This document shows, in pieces, positions 55,901 to 63,326 of a DNA stretch of 64,000 nt. Below the pieces are notes generated by a model. It did not search any database. It was not told the DNA's origin and was given only the letters and a program-made list of their open reading frames with translations. This DNA is from Flavobacterium sp. WV_118_3 (GTDB lineage Bacteria; Bacteroidota; Bacteroidia; Flavobacteriales; Flavobacteriaceae), in the NCBI RefSeq assembly GCF_039778605.1, contig NZ_CP156060.1, positions 1,054,001-1,118,000 of the forward strand, in the 5' to 3' direction. Position numbers and translations under genes: made by a program. The first letter of the stretch is position 1, and each line of letters starts with the position of its first letter.

Positions 55901-56347
55901 TTAAACACCAAATTGTCTTAAATGATGATCAAGGTGTTTCCACTGTGAAATATCCCATTCTTCGGCCGTCATTGGTCCAAAAAACGGGTGTTTCAGATTT
56001 TTAATCACCGAAGGTCCATTTTGAAAGCGGCTAACATGTTCTATTAATGTTTTTTTTGCAGCATCAAAATCGGGTTCGTGCGTGATGATAAATTCTTTTG
56101 CTGTGGGGATATTCGGATCGAAAGGTTTGTCGCTAACCAACTTCTTTTTTGCCATTCGGCCAAATAAAAAGCCGATCAGACTTTGTTGTATCGTTAATTC
56201 GCCAAAGGCTACTTTTAACGGTGCCTGACAATGTTCCATCATCTGGCTCACGGTCATTTTCCCCCAATGCGATAGGGAATGAGGCGACAATTGGTTGATG
56301 CGATCAATGATTTCCTGATTGGAATTTGTGTTGTATAAGCTTTTCAT
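55901..56347 (-). CDS. DUF1569 (DinB-like) protein
   Basis: This 148-aa protein matches DUF1569: HWGKMTVSQMMEHCQAPLKVAFG near the start, PFFGPMTAEEWDISQWKHLDHHLRQFGV near the end. The spaced histidines (H43, H141, H145 region) are those that bind metal in the DinB/YfiT four-helix fold. The family may use bacillithiol or act on small thiols, but this member is uncharacterised. It follows the methyltransferase gene by 3 nt. Confidence 0.78.
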   Translation of the reverse strand: MKSLYNTNSNQEIIDRINQLSPHSLSHWGKMTVSQMMEHCQAPLKVAFGELTIQQSLIGFLFGRMAKKKLVSDKPFDPNIPTAKEFIITHEPDFDAAKKTLIEHVSRFQNGPSVIKNLKHPFFGPMTAEEWDISQWKHLDHHLRQFGV

Positions 56348-56350
56348 AGG

Positions 56351-57151
56351 TTATTTTTTTGTGGCGACAATAGCGTAAACCATGGGTATTTTGTTGTCCA
56401 GATGTTTGATACGGAATTTGTTTGGCGCAAATTCTTCTACTTCATTAAAACAGCTGTATGGCGAATAATCGTACTCCTCAAAGGTATTAATTTCCAATGT
56501 ATTTTTTATAAGAGATTGGAATACTTCTGTGAGCGGATGATTCCAGCTCACCGATTCGTTTTTCAGGGGAGCTTCTTTGTCGGCATAGGTACCTGAAGTC
56601 GTTTCAATAATCGTCTCGGTATTGAAATAACTGTATTCAATTTTTGTGAAATCATAATCAAACATCCATACAACCGGATGAAACTCGGCAAAAACAAATT
56701 TCCCACCGGGTTTTAGAAAATGATGAATCACCTGCGCCCATTTATCCAGATCGGGTAACCAGCCAATGGTTCCATAACTGGTAAATACGATATCGAATTC
56801 ACCTTCCAACTGATGGGGTAAATCGTATACATCGGAACAAACAAAAGTAGCATCGAGATTGAGCTGTTCGGCCAGTTCGCGGGCTTTGGCAATGGCTTTG
56901 TCGGATAAATCCATACCGGTGACTTTGGCTCCCATACGAGCTAACGAAAGGGTATCCTGACCAAAATGGCATTGGAGGTGTAATATTTTTTTCCCGGTTA
57001 CATCGCCCAATAAATGAAGTTCAATATCGTTTAATGTTGATTTTCCGTTTAAAAAGGCTTCCGTATTATAGAAGTCGGAATCCACGTGGTAGTCCACTTT
57101 TTGGTTCCAGGTGGCTTTATTCGTAGCTAAATAATCTTTTGGAATTTCCAT
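56351..57151 (-). CDS. class I SAM-dependent methyltransferase
   Basis: This 266-aa protein has the Rossmann SAM-binding motif KKILHLQCHFGQDTLSLA (motif I, about 53-70), the acidic end of strand 2 in VTGMDLSDKAI, VCSDVYDLP and FVFAEFHPVVWM. The substrate is unknown; small-molecule methylation is likely from the methyltransferase-11/25-like fold. It heads a run with the DUF1569 gene and is divergent from the MFS transporter gene. Confidence 0.82.
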   Translation of the reverse strand: MEIPKDYLATNKATWNQKVDYHVDSDFYNTEAFLNGKSTLNDIELHLLGDVTGKKILHLQCHFGQDTLSLARMGAKVTGMDLSDKAIAKARELAEQLNLDATFVCSDVYDLPHQLEGEFDIVFTSYGTIGWLPDLDKWAQVIHHFLKPGGKFVFAEFHPVVWMFDYDFTKIEYSYFNTETIIETTSGTYADKEAPLKNESVSWNHPLTEVFQSLIKNTLEINTFEEYDYSPYSCFNEVEEFAPNKFRIKHLDNKIPMVYAIVATKK

Positions 57152-57285
57152 ATTGGTGTTTTTTGATGGATGCTTTTCGGAAAAAGTCCGAAAAGTGCTT
57201 TACAAATATACTGTTTGTCCGTTTTTCTCAACATGGGCTGCATATCTTTTCCTGTAATTTAAGATTTAATTAAGACTTATCGGAT

Positions 57286-57293
57286 TAATTTTG
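57286..57293 (+). promoter_or_regulatory. MFS transporter promoter next to its ATG
   Basis: TAATTTTG is a perfect -7 element that ends 4 nt before ATG 57298. A start site at the usual distance would fall at or beside the ATG. Confidence 0.5.
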
Positions 57294-57297
57294 TAGC

Positions 57298-58455
57298 ATG
57301 AACTTATCCAAAACAGATGTTGGCTTTATGGCCATTGCAACAGGTTTAATTGTCGCAAACCTGTATTATTGTCAGCCCCTTATTATCCTTATTGCAAAAG
57401 AATTTGCCATTCCCGAAGATCAGGCGGGTACAATTACGTATCTGACACAGGCCGGATATGCTATCGGAATGTTTTTTATGGTTCCGCTGGGCGATAAACT
57501 GGAACGTAAAAAACAAATCCAGTTTACAACATTGGCGGCAGTTGTAGCGCTTATTATTGCGGCTACGGCTTCCAATTTCAGAATGCTGCAAATAGCCAGT
57601 TTCCTGATCGGTGCCGCTTCGATTGTTCCGCAATTAATTTTACCTTTATCGGCCAGTTTAGCCTCGCCAGAACAAAGAGGTAAGGTCATTGGAACGGTGA
57701 TGAGTGGTCTGTTGGTTGGAATTCTGATCTCGCGAACCGTTAGTGGTTTTATCGGAGCCTGGCTTGGATGGCGTGGGATGTTTTGGATTGCAGCCGTTTT
57801 GTGTTTATTAATTGTAGTGGTGATTCAGAAAAAATTCCCGGTAAATAAACCCGATTTTAAAGGTACTTATGGCGAATTATTACAGTCGTTATTTTCATTG
57901 ATCAAAACACAACCGATGCTACGCGAAGCCACTTTGATCAATGCGCTAAGTTTTGCACAGTTTGGAGCTTTCTGGACGACGATGGTATTGTTGTTATCCG
58001 GTGATCCGTTTAATTTTAACAGTGCAACAATCGGACTTTTTGGTATCGTAGGTGCTTCCGGTGCTTTGGCGGCTCCACTGGTTGGGAAACTCGGAGATAA
58101 AGGAAACCCAAGGGTCGTGATTGGTTATGGCTGTTTGTTATTATTGATCAGTTTTATTGTGTTCTATTTTTCTTCGGAAAGTATGATCGGAATTATGATC
58201 GGGATCGTATTTATCGATGTTGGCTTACAGTCGGTACATATTTCCAACCAGACGCGGGTATATTCGTTATTGCCCGAAGCACGTAACCGGATGAATACCG
58301 TATATATGTCGTTTAGCTTTTTAGGAACGGCGCTCGGATCGGCTTTTGGACTTTGGTTGTGGAATTTCGGAAAATGGCAGGCCTTTTCAATTGGTGGCGC
58401 GATGTTGTCGGTAGCCTCAATTATTATTTATGCGCTCACGTACAAGCGCAAATAA
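57298..58455 (+). CDS. MFS transporter
   Basis: This 385-aa protein has twelve predicted membrane helices and the family signature VPLGDKLERKKQI between helices 2 and 3. The opening MAIATGLIVANLYYCQPLI and the GKVIGTVMSGLLVGILISR segment are those of the drug/sugar-efflux MFS branch. The substrate is unknown. It is a single gene divergent from the methyltransferase gene; the start is supported by the family alignment and by the adjacent promoter. Confidence 0.86.
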   Translation: MNLSKTDVGFMAIATGLIVANLYYCQPLIILIAKEFAIPEDQAGTITYLTQAGYAIGMFFMVPLGDKLERKKQIQFTTLAAVVALIIAATASNFRMLQIASFLIGAASIVPQLILPLSASLASPEQRGKVIGTVMSGLLVGILISRTVSGFIGAWLGWRGMFWIAAVLCLLIVVVIQKKFPVNKPDFKGTYGELLQSLFSLIKTQPMLREATLINALSFAQFGAFWTTMVLLLSGDPFNFNSATIGLFGIVGASGALAAPLVGKLGDKGNPRVVIGYGCLLLLISFIVFYFSSESMIGIMIGIVFIDVGLQSVHISNQTRVYSLLPEARNRMNTVYMSFSFLGTALGSAFGLWLWNFGKWQAFSIGGAMLSVASIIIYALTYKRK

Positions 58456-58482
58456 AGAAATTCACATTTTGTAAAATAAACT

Positions 58483-58490
58483 TATATTTG
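58483..58490 (+). promoter_or_regulatory. -7 element of the cyclophilin-FKBP gene
   Basis: TATATTTG is an exact TAnnTTTG match 28 nt before ATG 58519. Confidence 0.5.
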
Positions 58491-58518
58491 TTGCTCATTA
58501 TATTTAAAATTAAAAAAA

Positions 58519-59451
58519 ATGCAAGACGGAATTTACGCAAAATTTAATACGAATAAAGGCGTTATTTTAGTGAAATTAACGCATGATAAAACACCGGGAA
58601 CTGTTGGTAACTTTATAGGACTGGCTGAAGGTAACCTGGAAAATGATGTTAAACCTCAAGGGAAACCGTATTATGATGGATTGAAATTCCACAGAGTAAT
58701 CTCCGATTTTATGATTCAGGGAGGTTGCCCGCTAGGAAGTGGTGTTGGCGGACCGGGATATCAGTTTGACGATGAGTTTCACCCGGAATTAAAACACGAT
58801 ACACCAGGTGTGTTATCGATGGCCAATGCCGGACCTGGAACAAACGGATCGCAGTTTTTTATCACACATGTGGAAACACCTTGGTTGGACAATAAACATA
58901 CCGTTTTCGGACATGTAGTGGAAGGACAGGATATCGTTGATGCAATTCAGCAAGATGATGTAATTGAAAGCCTTGAAATCGTTAGAGTAGGTGAAGAAGC
59001 ACAAAAATGGAATGCTATTGAGGCGTTCCGTACTTTCGAAGGCTCTCGAGAAAAACGTTTAGCCGAGCAAAAACGTCAGGCAGAAGAAGCATTGGAAAAA
59101 CTAGCTGCCGGTTTTGAAAAAACTGAAAGCGGTTTGCGTTATAAAATGATCCAGAAAGGAAATGGAAAACAAGCTGAAAAAGGTAAAACGGTTTCAGTTC
59201 ATTATTCCGGATCTTTGGAGAACGGAATGGTTTTCGACAGCTCGTATAAAAGAAAACAACCTATCGAATTCCCATTAGGAAAAGGACATGTTATCGAAGG
59301 ATGGGACGAAGGTATTGCCTTACTACAGGTTGGCGATAAAGCGCGTTTTGTGATTCCATCGTATTTAGGATACGGATCTCGTGGTGCCGGAGGTGTTATT
59401 CCACCGGATGCAACGCTTATTTTCGATGTGGAATTAATGGATGTAAAATAG
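58519..59451 (+). CDS. cyclophilin-FKBP fusion peptidyl-prolyl isomerase
   Basis: This 310-aa protein joins two unrelated prolyl isomerase folds. Residues about 1-160 form a cyclophilin with [39 protein letters not shown] and [10 protein letters not shown] charged helical linker follows (about 165-200). Residues about 205-310 form an FKBP domain with [37 protein letters not shown] and [10 protein letters not shown]. No signal peptide is seen, so it is cytoplasmic. Such fusions occur in Flavobacteriia. A perfect terminator follows. Confidence 0.93.
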   Translation: MQDGIYAKFNTNKGVILVKLTHDKTPGTVGNFIGLAEGNLENDVKPQGKPYYDGLKFHRVISDFMIQGGCPLGSGVGGPGYQFDDEFHPELKHDTPGVLSMANAGPGTNGSQFFITHVETPWLDNKHTVFGHVVEGQDIVDAIQQDDVIESLEIVRVGEEAQKWNAIEAFRTFEGSREKRLAEQKRQAEEALEKLAAGFEKTESGLRYKMIQKGNGKQAEKGKTVSVHYSGSLENGMVFDSSYKRKQPIEFPLGKGHVIEGWDEGIALLQVGDKARFVIPSYLGYGSRGAGGVIPPDATLIFDVELMDVK

Positions 59452-59470
59452 TTATCGATTTGATTATAGT

Positions 59471-59500
59471 AAAAACTGCCTTATAAGGCAGTTTTTTTTA
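59471..59500. terminator. intrinsic terminator
   Basis: 59471-59496 is a perfect palindrome (AAAAACTGCC and its complement around TTATAA), followed by more T. It ends the isomerase transcript and isolates the graspetide cluster. Confidence 0.88.
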
Positions 59501-59791
59501 TTTTTTATAATAGGCATTTTGAGTGTTTTTTGGCTCAAATATTCTTTTTAATGTGTTAAAATGTCCTTTTTTAATATGCGTGCATATTAGAATTGTGTTA
59601 AATTTAACAGTTCTTTATTAAATTATAACTTTTGTTAAAAGGTGTAATATTCTTGTAACCAGTTGTTTGGTTTTATTTTTTATATAAACTTAATTTTTTT
59701 ATCGAAGCGAAAAAAAAAATAGTATTTTGGGAATGTCAATTATTTGCAAATAACACTCGACAACTCAATTAACTTTAAAAATTTAGTAATT
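59497..59791 (+). promoter_or_regulatory. AT-rich upstream region of the graspetide precursor
   Basis: No gene is seen in this ~295-nt stretch. It holds TGTTAAA at 59554-59560, 59596-59602 and 59633-59639; the middle copy is part of a perfect 14-bp palindrome TGTTAAATTTAACA (59596-59609). TAGTATTTTG at 59720-59729 is a near match to the -7 element. The region probably carries the precursor promoter and its control sites. Confidence 0.45.
59596..59609. repeat. perfect 14-bp palindrome, candidate operator
   Basis: TGTTAAATTTAACA is self-complementary and lies about 183 nt before the precursor ATG. The half-site TGTTAAA recurs singly on both sides. It may bind a regulator, though AT-rich palindromes also arise by chance. 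Confidence 0.4.
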
Positions 59792-60076
59792 ATGAAAAAT
59801 AATAAAGACCTTAAAAAGCCTTTTTTTGCGAATTTCCTAGAGAATCAAATGTCTAACGAGGAAAAAAGTACAGTACAAGGTGGTGATATCATCACATTAA
59901 AAACTGCGGATACGATCTACGTTACATTAAAATATCCATCGGATAACGAAGACGGACCTGGGCCAATCGTTACTTCAAAAAATTTGGATATGATGCAAAC
60001 CATGAAATATCCATCGGATAACGACGAAACTGGAGGACCAATCTTAGTGCCAGACACAGATCCTACTATGTTGTAA
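59792..60076 (+). CDS. double-core graspetide (microviridin-like) precursor
   Basis: This 94-aa peptide is a graspetide precursor. I start it at ATG 59792; a longer frame from 59744 adds residues unlike a leader. The leader helix KKPFFANFLENQ (residues 8-19) matches the PFFARFLE element by which microviridin ligases grip their substrate. A GG at 30-31 may be a cleavage site. Two cores follow: TLKYPSDNED (45-54) and TMKYPSDNDE (70-79), both TxKYPSD plus acidic residues, as in microviridins, where Thr and Ser form esters and Lys an amide with Asp/Glu. The cores share a 20-nt exact DNA repeat (59930-59949 and 60005-60024). Two ATP-grasp ligase genes follow. Confidence 0.93.
   Translation: MKNNKDLKKPFFANFLENQMSNEEKSTVQGGDIITLKTADTIYVTLKYPSDNEDGPGPIVTSKNLDMMQTMKYPSDNDETGGPILVPDTDPTML
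59930..60024 (+). repeat. 20-nt direct repeat encoding the two cores
   Basis: Identical 20-nt segments at 59930-59949 and 60005-60024 encode KYPSDN plus the next base(s). The period is 75 nt (25 codons), the distance between the cores, which suggests core duplication. Confidence 0.85.
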
Positions 60077-60084
60077 TAAAATTT

Positions 60085-60122
60085 ACGGGCAATGACCTCT
60101 TTTGGGGACATTGCCTGTTTTT
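60085..60122 (+). terminator. terminator-like attenuator after the precursor gene
   Basis: ACGGGCAATG-A-CCTC (60085-60099) pairs with GGGG-A-CATTGCCTGT (60104-60118) with two G-U pairs and one mismatch, loop TTTT, then TTTTA. It ends 10 nt before the first ligase ATG, so it should let through only part of the transcription. Confidence 0.75.
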
Positions 60123-60132
60123 ATTGTATGCC

Positions 60133-61107
60133 ATGATATTATGTATAAGCCACAGTAATGATTTCTATACGATCGATATTGTAATAGAACGTTTAAAAGA
60201 ACTGGGAAAAGAGGTTTTTCGATTAAATTCCGATACTTTTTCCGATCAGCTGGAATTTGAATATACAGTCGATCAACACGGACACACGGTCCGTTTAAAG
60301 CAAGATGGAGTACTGGTTTCTCTTGATGCTATCGAAGCGGTTTATTATCGAAAATTATGGCATATCAATGTGCCGGATGATCTTGATGACGCTTTTAAAA
60401 ATATTTATCTTCAGGAATATACTACCATGCGTAGTCTTTTTTTTGAATCCCTCCGCCATCTTCCCTGGATGAATCCAATGGAATTGGATCACCGGATAGC
60501 GGAAAACAAACTGGAACAACTGGTTTTTGCCCGTAAATCGGGTTTAAATATACCGGAAACGCTTATTACCAACGAGCCTGAAAAGGTAAAAACGTTTTTC
60601 CATACCGTTTGTAACGGCAACATGATTGCCAAATTACACGGCTCTTTATCCCGAAGTATGAAAGGGGATACTCCTTTTTTTCCAACAACCCGAATCGAAG
60701 AATCCGATCTGGGACGTTTGGAAACTTTAGTGTACTGTCCGATGATATTCCAGCAAAACATCGAAAAAATGTATGAACTGCGAATTATCTATGTCGACGG
60801 TATTTTTTTTACCGGTAAAATTAATGCCCAGGCTTCAGAAGCCGGAAAAACCGATTGGCGTGCGGCAAAAGATATTATGCCGTCCTGGGAATTATATACC
60901 TTACCGGAACCAATTTGTCTGGCTCTTGAAAAAATGATGCGTGACATCGGTTTGTATTTCGGGGCAATTGACATGATTCGCCAAAAAGGAGGGCAATATG
61001 TCTTTCTGGAAGTAAACCCACAAGGTGAGTGGGGTATGATTCAGCGGGATTTGGGTTACCCGATCGGGCAAACCATAGCCGAAAAACTGGTAGCAAGAAT
61101 CCGCTAA
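60133..61107 (+). CDS. MvdC-like ATP-grasp graspetide ligase
   Basis: This 324-aa protein is an ATP-grasp ligase of the graspetide maturase family. Start ATG 60133 gives MILCISHSNDFYTIDIV, the family opening; the TTG at 60124 adds only three residues. Motifs: VYYRKLW, KLHGSLSR, the CPMIFQQNIEKMYELRI stretch and the metal-binding FLEVNPQGEWGM, followed by QRDLGYPIG. The EWGM-RDLGYPI end is that of MvdC/MdnB-type enzymes, which in microviridin make the Lys to Glu omega-amide after the esters are in place. It lies 56 nt after the precursor, past a hairpin. Assignment as amide ligase is inference from family resemblance. Confidence 0.87.
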   Translation: MILCISHSNDFYTIDIVIERLKELGKEVFRLNSDTFSDQLEFEYTVDQHGHTVRLKQDGVLVSLDAIEAVYYRKLWHINVPDDLDDAFKNIYLQEYTTMRSLFFESLRHLPWMNPMELDHRIAENKLEQLVFARKSGLNIPETLITNEPEKVKTFFHTVCNGNMIAKLHGSLSRSMKGDTPFFPTTRIEESDLGRLETLVYCPMIFQQNIEKMYELRIIYVDGIFFTGKINAQASEAGKTDWRAAKDIMPSWELYTLPEPICLALEKMMRDIGLYFGAIDMIRQKGGQYVFLEVNPQGEWGMIQRDLGYPIGQTIAEKLVARIR

Positions 61108-61196
61108 GGCAGCTTTGCTTTGTATTTGAAAATTAGTAATAACTGTTATATTGAAAACACCCGGTATGGGACTGTAGATAACACAAAAAAATAGTT

Positions 61197-62222
61197 ATGG
61201 GAAAAGTATTGATCATTACGCATTCTCAGGATAATGAATGCATCGATATCGTATCGGGAAAAATTAGAGAACACGGCGGAGAACCGATCCGTTTTAATGT
61301 AGATGAATATCCGCTTAAATATAGTTTAAGTAGCTGTTTTGAAAACGGAGAATGGAAAATATATCTGGATTATGAAGGAACCCGGGTCGGGCTTCATGAT
61401 TGTGTAGCATTATGGTACAGACGCAGTATGAATTTAGGCGGAGACCTGAGTCAAGTGCTGGAAAGAGAATATCTGGCTAGTACCTATGGTGAAATCCGCG
61501 CTACTTTATTTGGATTTTTAGAAAGTTTACCTTGTTTTCAGATCGGAAAATATAGTAAATACCGACGTTTGGATAGTAAAGAAGAACAAATGCGTATTGC
61601 CGATTTCCTGGGGATGAAAGTTCCGGAATCTTGTATTACCAATAGCCCGCAAGAGGCGAAACGTTTTGTAAGAGCGCATCCGAAAGGGGTGATTACCAAA
61701 ATGCAAAGCTCGTTTGCCATCGAAAGAAATGGGGTTGAAAATGTTGTGTTTACGAATCTGATTAAGGAAGAAGATCTGGACGAAATTGAAACTTTACAAT
61801 ATTGTCCGATGCAGTTCCAGGAAAAACTGGAGAAAAAAGTAGAATTGCGAATTACAATCGTAGGAGATGAGGTATATGCTTTTGAAATCGATTCTCAAAA
61901 ACTGGATAATGCCAAGTTAGACTGGCGTAGGGAAGGTGTTGAATTATTACAGGATTGGAAACCGTATGAGCTGCCTTCCGACTTAAAAGATAAGCTGCTA
62001 CAAATGATGGATATGTATGAAGTGAACTACGGTGCGATCGATATCATTGTAACACCGGACGACGACTATTATTTCCTTGAAATCAATTCGGCCGGAGAAT
62101 TTTTCTGGTTGGATCGACTACTGGAAGATAATCCGATTTCGGAGCAAATAGCCAAGGTACTTTTAGGTAAGGCGAACCGTAGGTATACGCCGGTTTTCGA
62201 AAGAAATACAATGACTGTTTAG
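61197..62222 (+). CDS. MvdD-like ATP-grasp graspetide ligase
   Basis: This 341-aa protein is the second ATP-grasp ligase of the cluster. It opens MGKVLIITHSQDNECIDIV and has LWYRRSMN, ITKMQSSFAIER, VVFTNLIKEEDLDEIETLQYCPMQFQE, ELRITIVGDEVYAFEIDSQ and VNYGAIDIIVTPDDDYYFLEIN ending in GEFFWL. These match MvdD/MdnC, which makes the two omega-ester bonds (Thr-Asp and Ser-Glu) of microviridin. Its basic tail after residue 325 is longer than in cyanobacterial enzymes. It follows the MvdC-like gene by 89 nt and is closed by a terminator. Confidence 0.89.
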   Translation: MGKVLIITHSQDNECIDIVSGKIREHGGEPIRFNVDEYPLKYSLSSCFENGEWKIYLDYEGTRVGLHDCVALWYRRSMNLGGDLSQVLEREYLASTYGEIRATLFGFLESLPCFQIGKYSKYRRLDSKEEQMRIADFLGMKVPESCITNSPQEAKRFVRAHPKGVITKMQSSFAIERNGVENVVFTNLIKEEDLDEIETLQYCPMQFQEKLEKKVELRITIVGDEVYAFEIDSQKLDNAKLDWRREGVELLQDWKPYELPSDLKDKLLQMMDMYEVNYGAIDIIVTPDDDYYFLEINSAGEFFWLDRLLEDNPISEQIAKVLLGKANRRYTPVFERNTMTV

Positions 62223-62256
62223 TATAAAACGTTATAAATTATCTCATACAAAAATT

Positions 62257-62286
62257 AAAAGCGCTCTATTTAGGGTGCTTTTTTTA
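62257..62286 (+). terminator. terminator of the graspetide cluster
   Basis: AAAAGCGCTC (62257-62266) pairs with GGGTGCTTTT (62273-62282) with two G-U pairs and loop TATTTA, followed by TTT. Confidence 0.78.
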
Positions 62287-62322
62287 TTTGCTTTTGTATT
62301 TTTACAATCCTATTGAATCATT

Positions 62323-62874
62323 ATGCGCTACCTATTTATATTACCGTTGTTTTTTAGTTTTTTTACGACCAAAGCTCAGGTTGCCGTGCAACATTGCGGT
62401 TACGATTTTACGTCCTATCTGGTGTTGGATGTCCATGAAAATGGTAAAAAAGAAACCATTAAAGATTTAAAAATCACGATTGTGGATAGTGCGGGAAATG
62501 ATGTGATCAACCTAAATAACGCCTATAGTTGGACCAATGCAAACAAGGCGTTGGTTTTTTCGTTGAATTATAAGATTGATGATAACGGCAAAAGAATTAC
62601 AACAGAAACGGATAAAAATGCAAAGAGCCGTTGGTTTTTTCCTTTTGCAAAAGAAAATTATCTGCTTTCGGTAGCGAATACATTTCCGGCCGAAAATTTT
62701 TCGATAAAAGTAGAAGATGTCGACGGAAAGGCGAACGGTGGCTTGTTTAAAACACAAATCGTTCCGTTGAACAGCTATAATATGTATGTGTTGTGTTCGG
62801 CACAAAACGAACGACAGGCAATGCAGTTCGGACCCAGAACCAACCGACCGGTAGAGATTATTCTGGAACGTTAA
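62323..62874 (+). CDS. small secreted hypothetical protein
   Basis: This 183-aa protein has a signal peptide (MRYLFILPLFFSFFTTKAQ) and a mature part with a beta-sandwich-like pattern (CGYDFTSYLVLDVHENGKKETIKDL and LKITIVDSAGNDV, then ENYLLSVANTFPAENFSIKVEDVDG). Two cysteines (C26 region and C169) could form a disulfide. I do not recognise a family. It lies after the graspetide terminator and is convergent with the GreA/GreB-like gene, so it is not evidently part of the cluster. Confidence 0.72.
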   Translation: MRYLFILPLFFSFFTTKAQVAVQHCGYDFTSYLVLDVHENGKKETIKDLKITIVDSAGNDVINLNNAYSWTNANKALVFSLNYKIDDNGKRITTETDKNAKSRWFFPFAKENYLLSVANTFPAENFSIKVEDVDGKANGGLFKTQIVPLNSYNMYVLCSAQNERQAMQFGPRTNRPVEIILER

Positions 62875-62885
62875 ACAGTAGGCAT

Positions 62886-62920
62886 AAAAAAACACCATCA
62901 GTATAGGAAGGTGTTTTTTT
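62886..62920. terminator. bidirectional terminator
   Basis: AAAAAAACACC (62886-62896) pairs perfectly with GGTGTTTTTTT (62910-62920) around a 13-nt loop, between two convergent genes. Confidence 0.85.
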
Positions 62921-62925
62921 ATGGA

Positions 62926-63315
62926 TTATTCTTCAATCGGGTTGGAAACCGAAATAATGCGCAGTGATTTTACTCCGGCCGGCATTTCCCAATCGACTTC
63001 ATCATTTTCTTTAAAACCGATCAGCGCGATGCTAAGCGGTGCAATTACCGATACTTTTCCTTCTTTGATATTGGAAAGTTGCGGCAGTACAATCTGAATT
63101 TTCATACGTTGTTTGGCTTTTGTATCTTCAATTTCCACAAAAGAATTGATACGTACAATATTGTCTTCCAGGACATCGTTTTTGTTTACAATGGCTCGGT
63201 CCAACTCCTGCGACAATTGCATTATTTCTTTTTTACTGGTACTGTTCTGACTGCTTTTTGTCAATTCACGAAGCAACTGATAATCGGTCAGTGTTAATAC
63301 AGGTATTGGTTTCAT
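62926..63315 (-). CDS. GreA/GreB-family elongation factor-like protein
   Basis: This 129-aa protein has a short N-terminal helical part (about 1-45, LTLTDYQLLRELTKSS and ELDRAIV) and a C-terminal GreA/GreB-type FKBP-like domain (about 50-129; VSVIAPLSIALIGFKENDEVDWEMPAG). The N-terminal coiled coil is much shorter than in GreA, as in the Rnk-like group, so cleavage stimulation is not assured; it may bind RNA polymerase in another way. It follows the truncated flavoprotein gene by 11 nt. Confidence 0.83.
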   Translation of the reverse strand: MKPIPVLTLTDYQLLRELTKSSQNSTSKKEIMQLSQELDRAIVNKNDVLEDNIVRINSFVEIEDTKAKQRMKIQIVLPQLSNIKEGKVSVIAPLSIALIGFKENDEVDWEMPAGVKSLRIISVSNPIEE

Positions 63316-63326
63316 AACTATTATCT

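Noticed and set aside
59894..59911. TLKTAD (residues 35-40 of the precursor) as a third, decayed core
   Set aside because: It shares only TxK and Asp with the true cores and lacks PSD and the acidic pair; a leader segment is simpler.
59930..60024. Short direct repeats that could be a CRISPR fragment or att site
   Set aside because: The repeat encodes the conserved KYPSDN core in both copies; the reading frame explains it.
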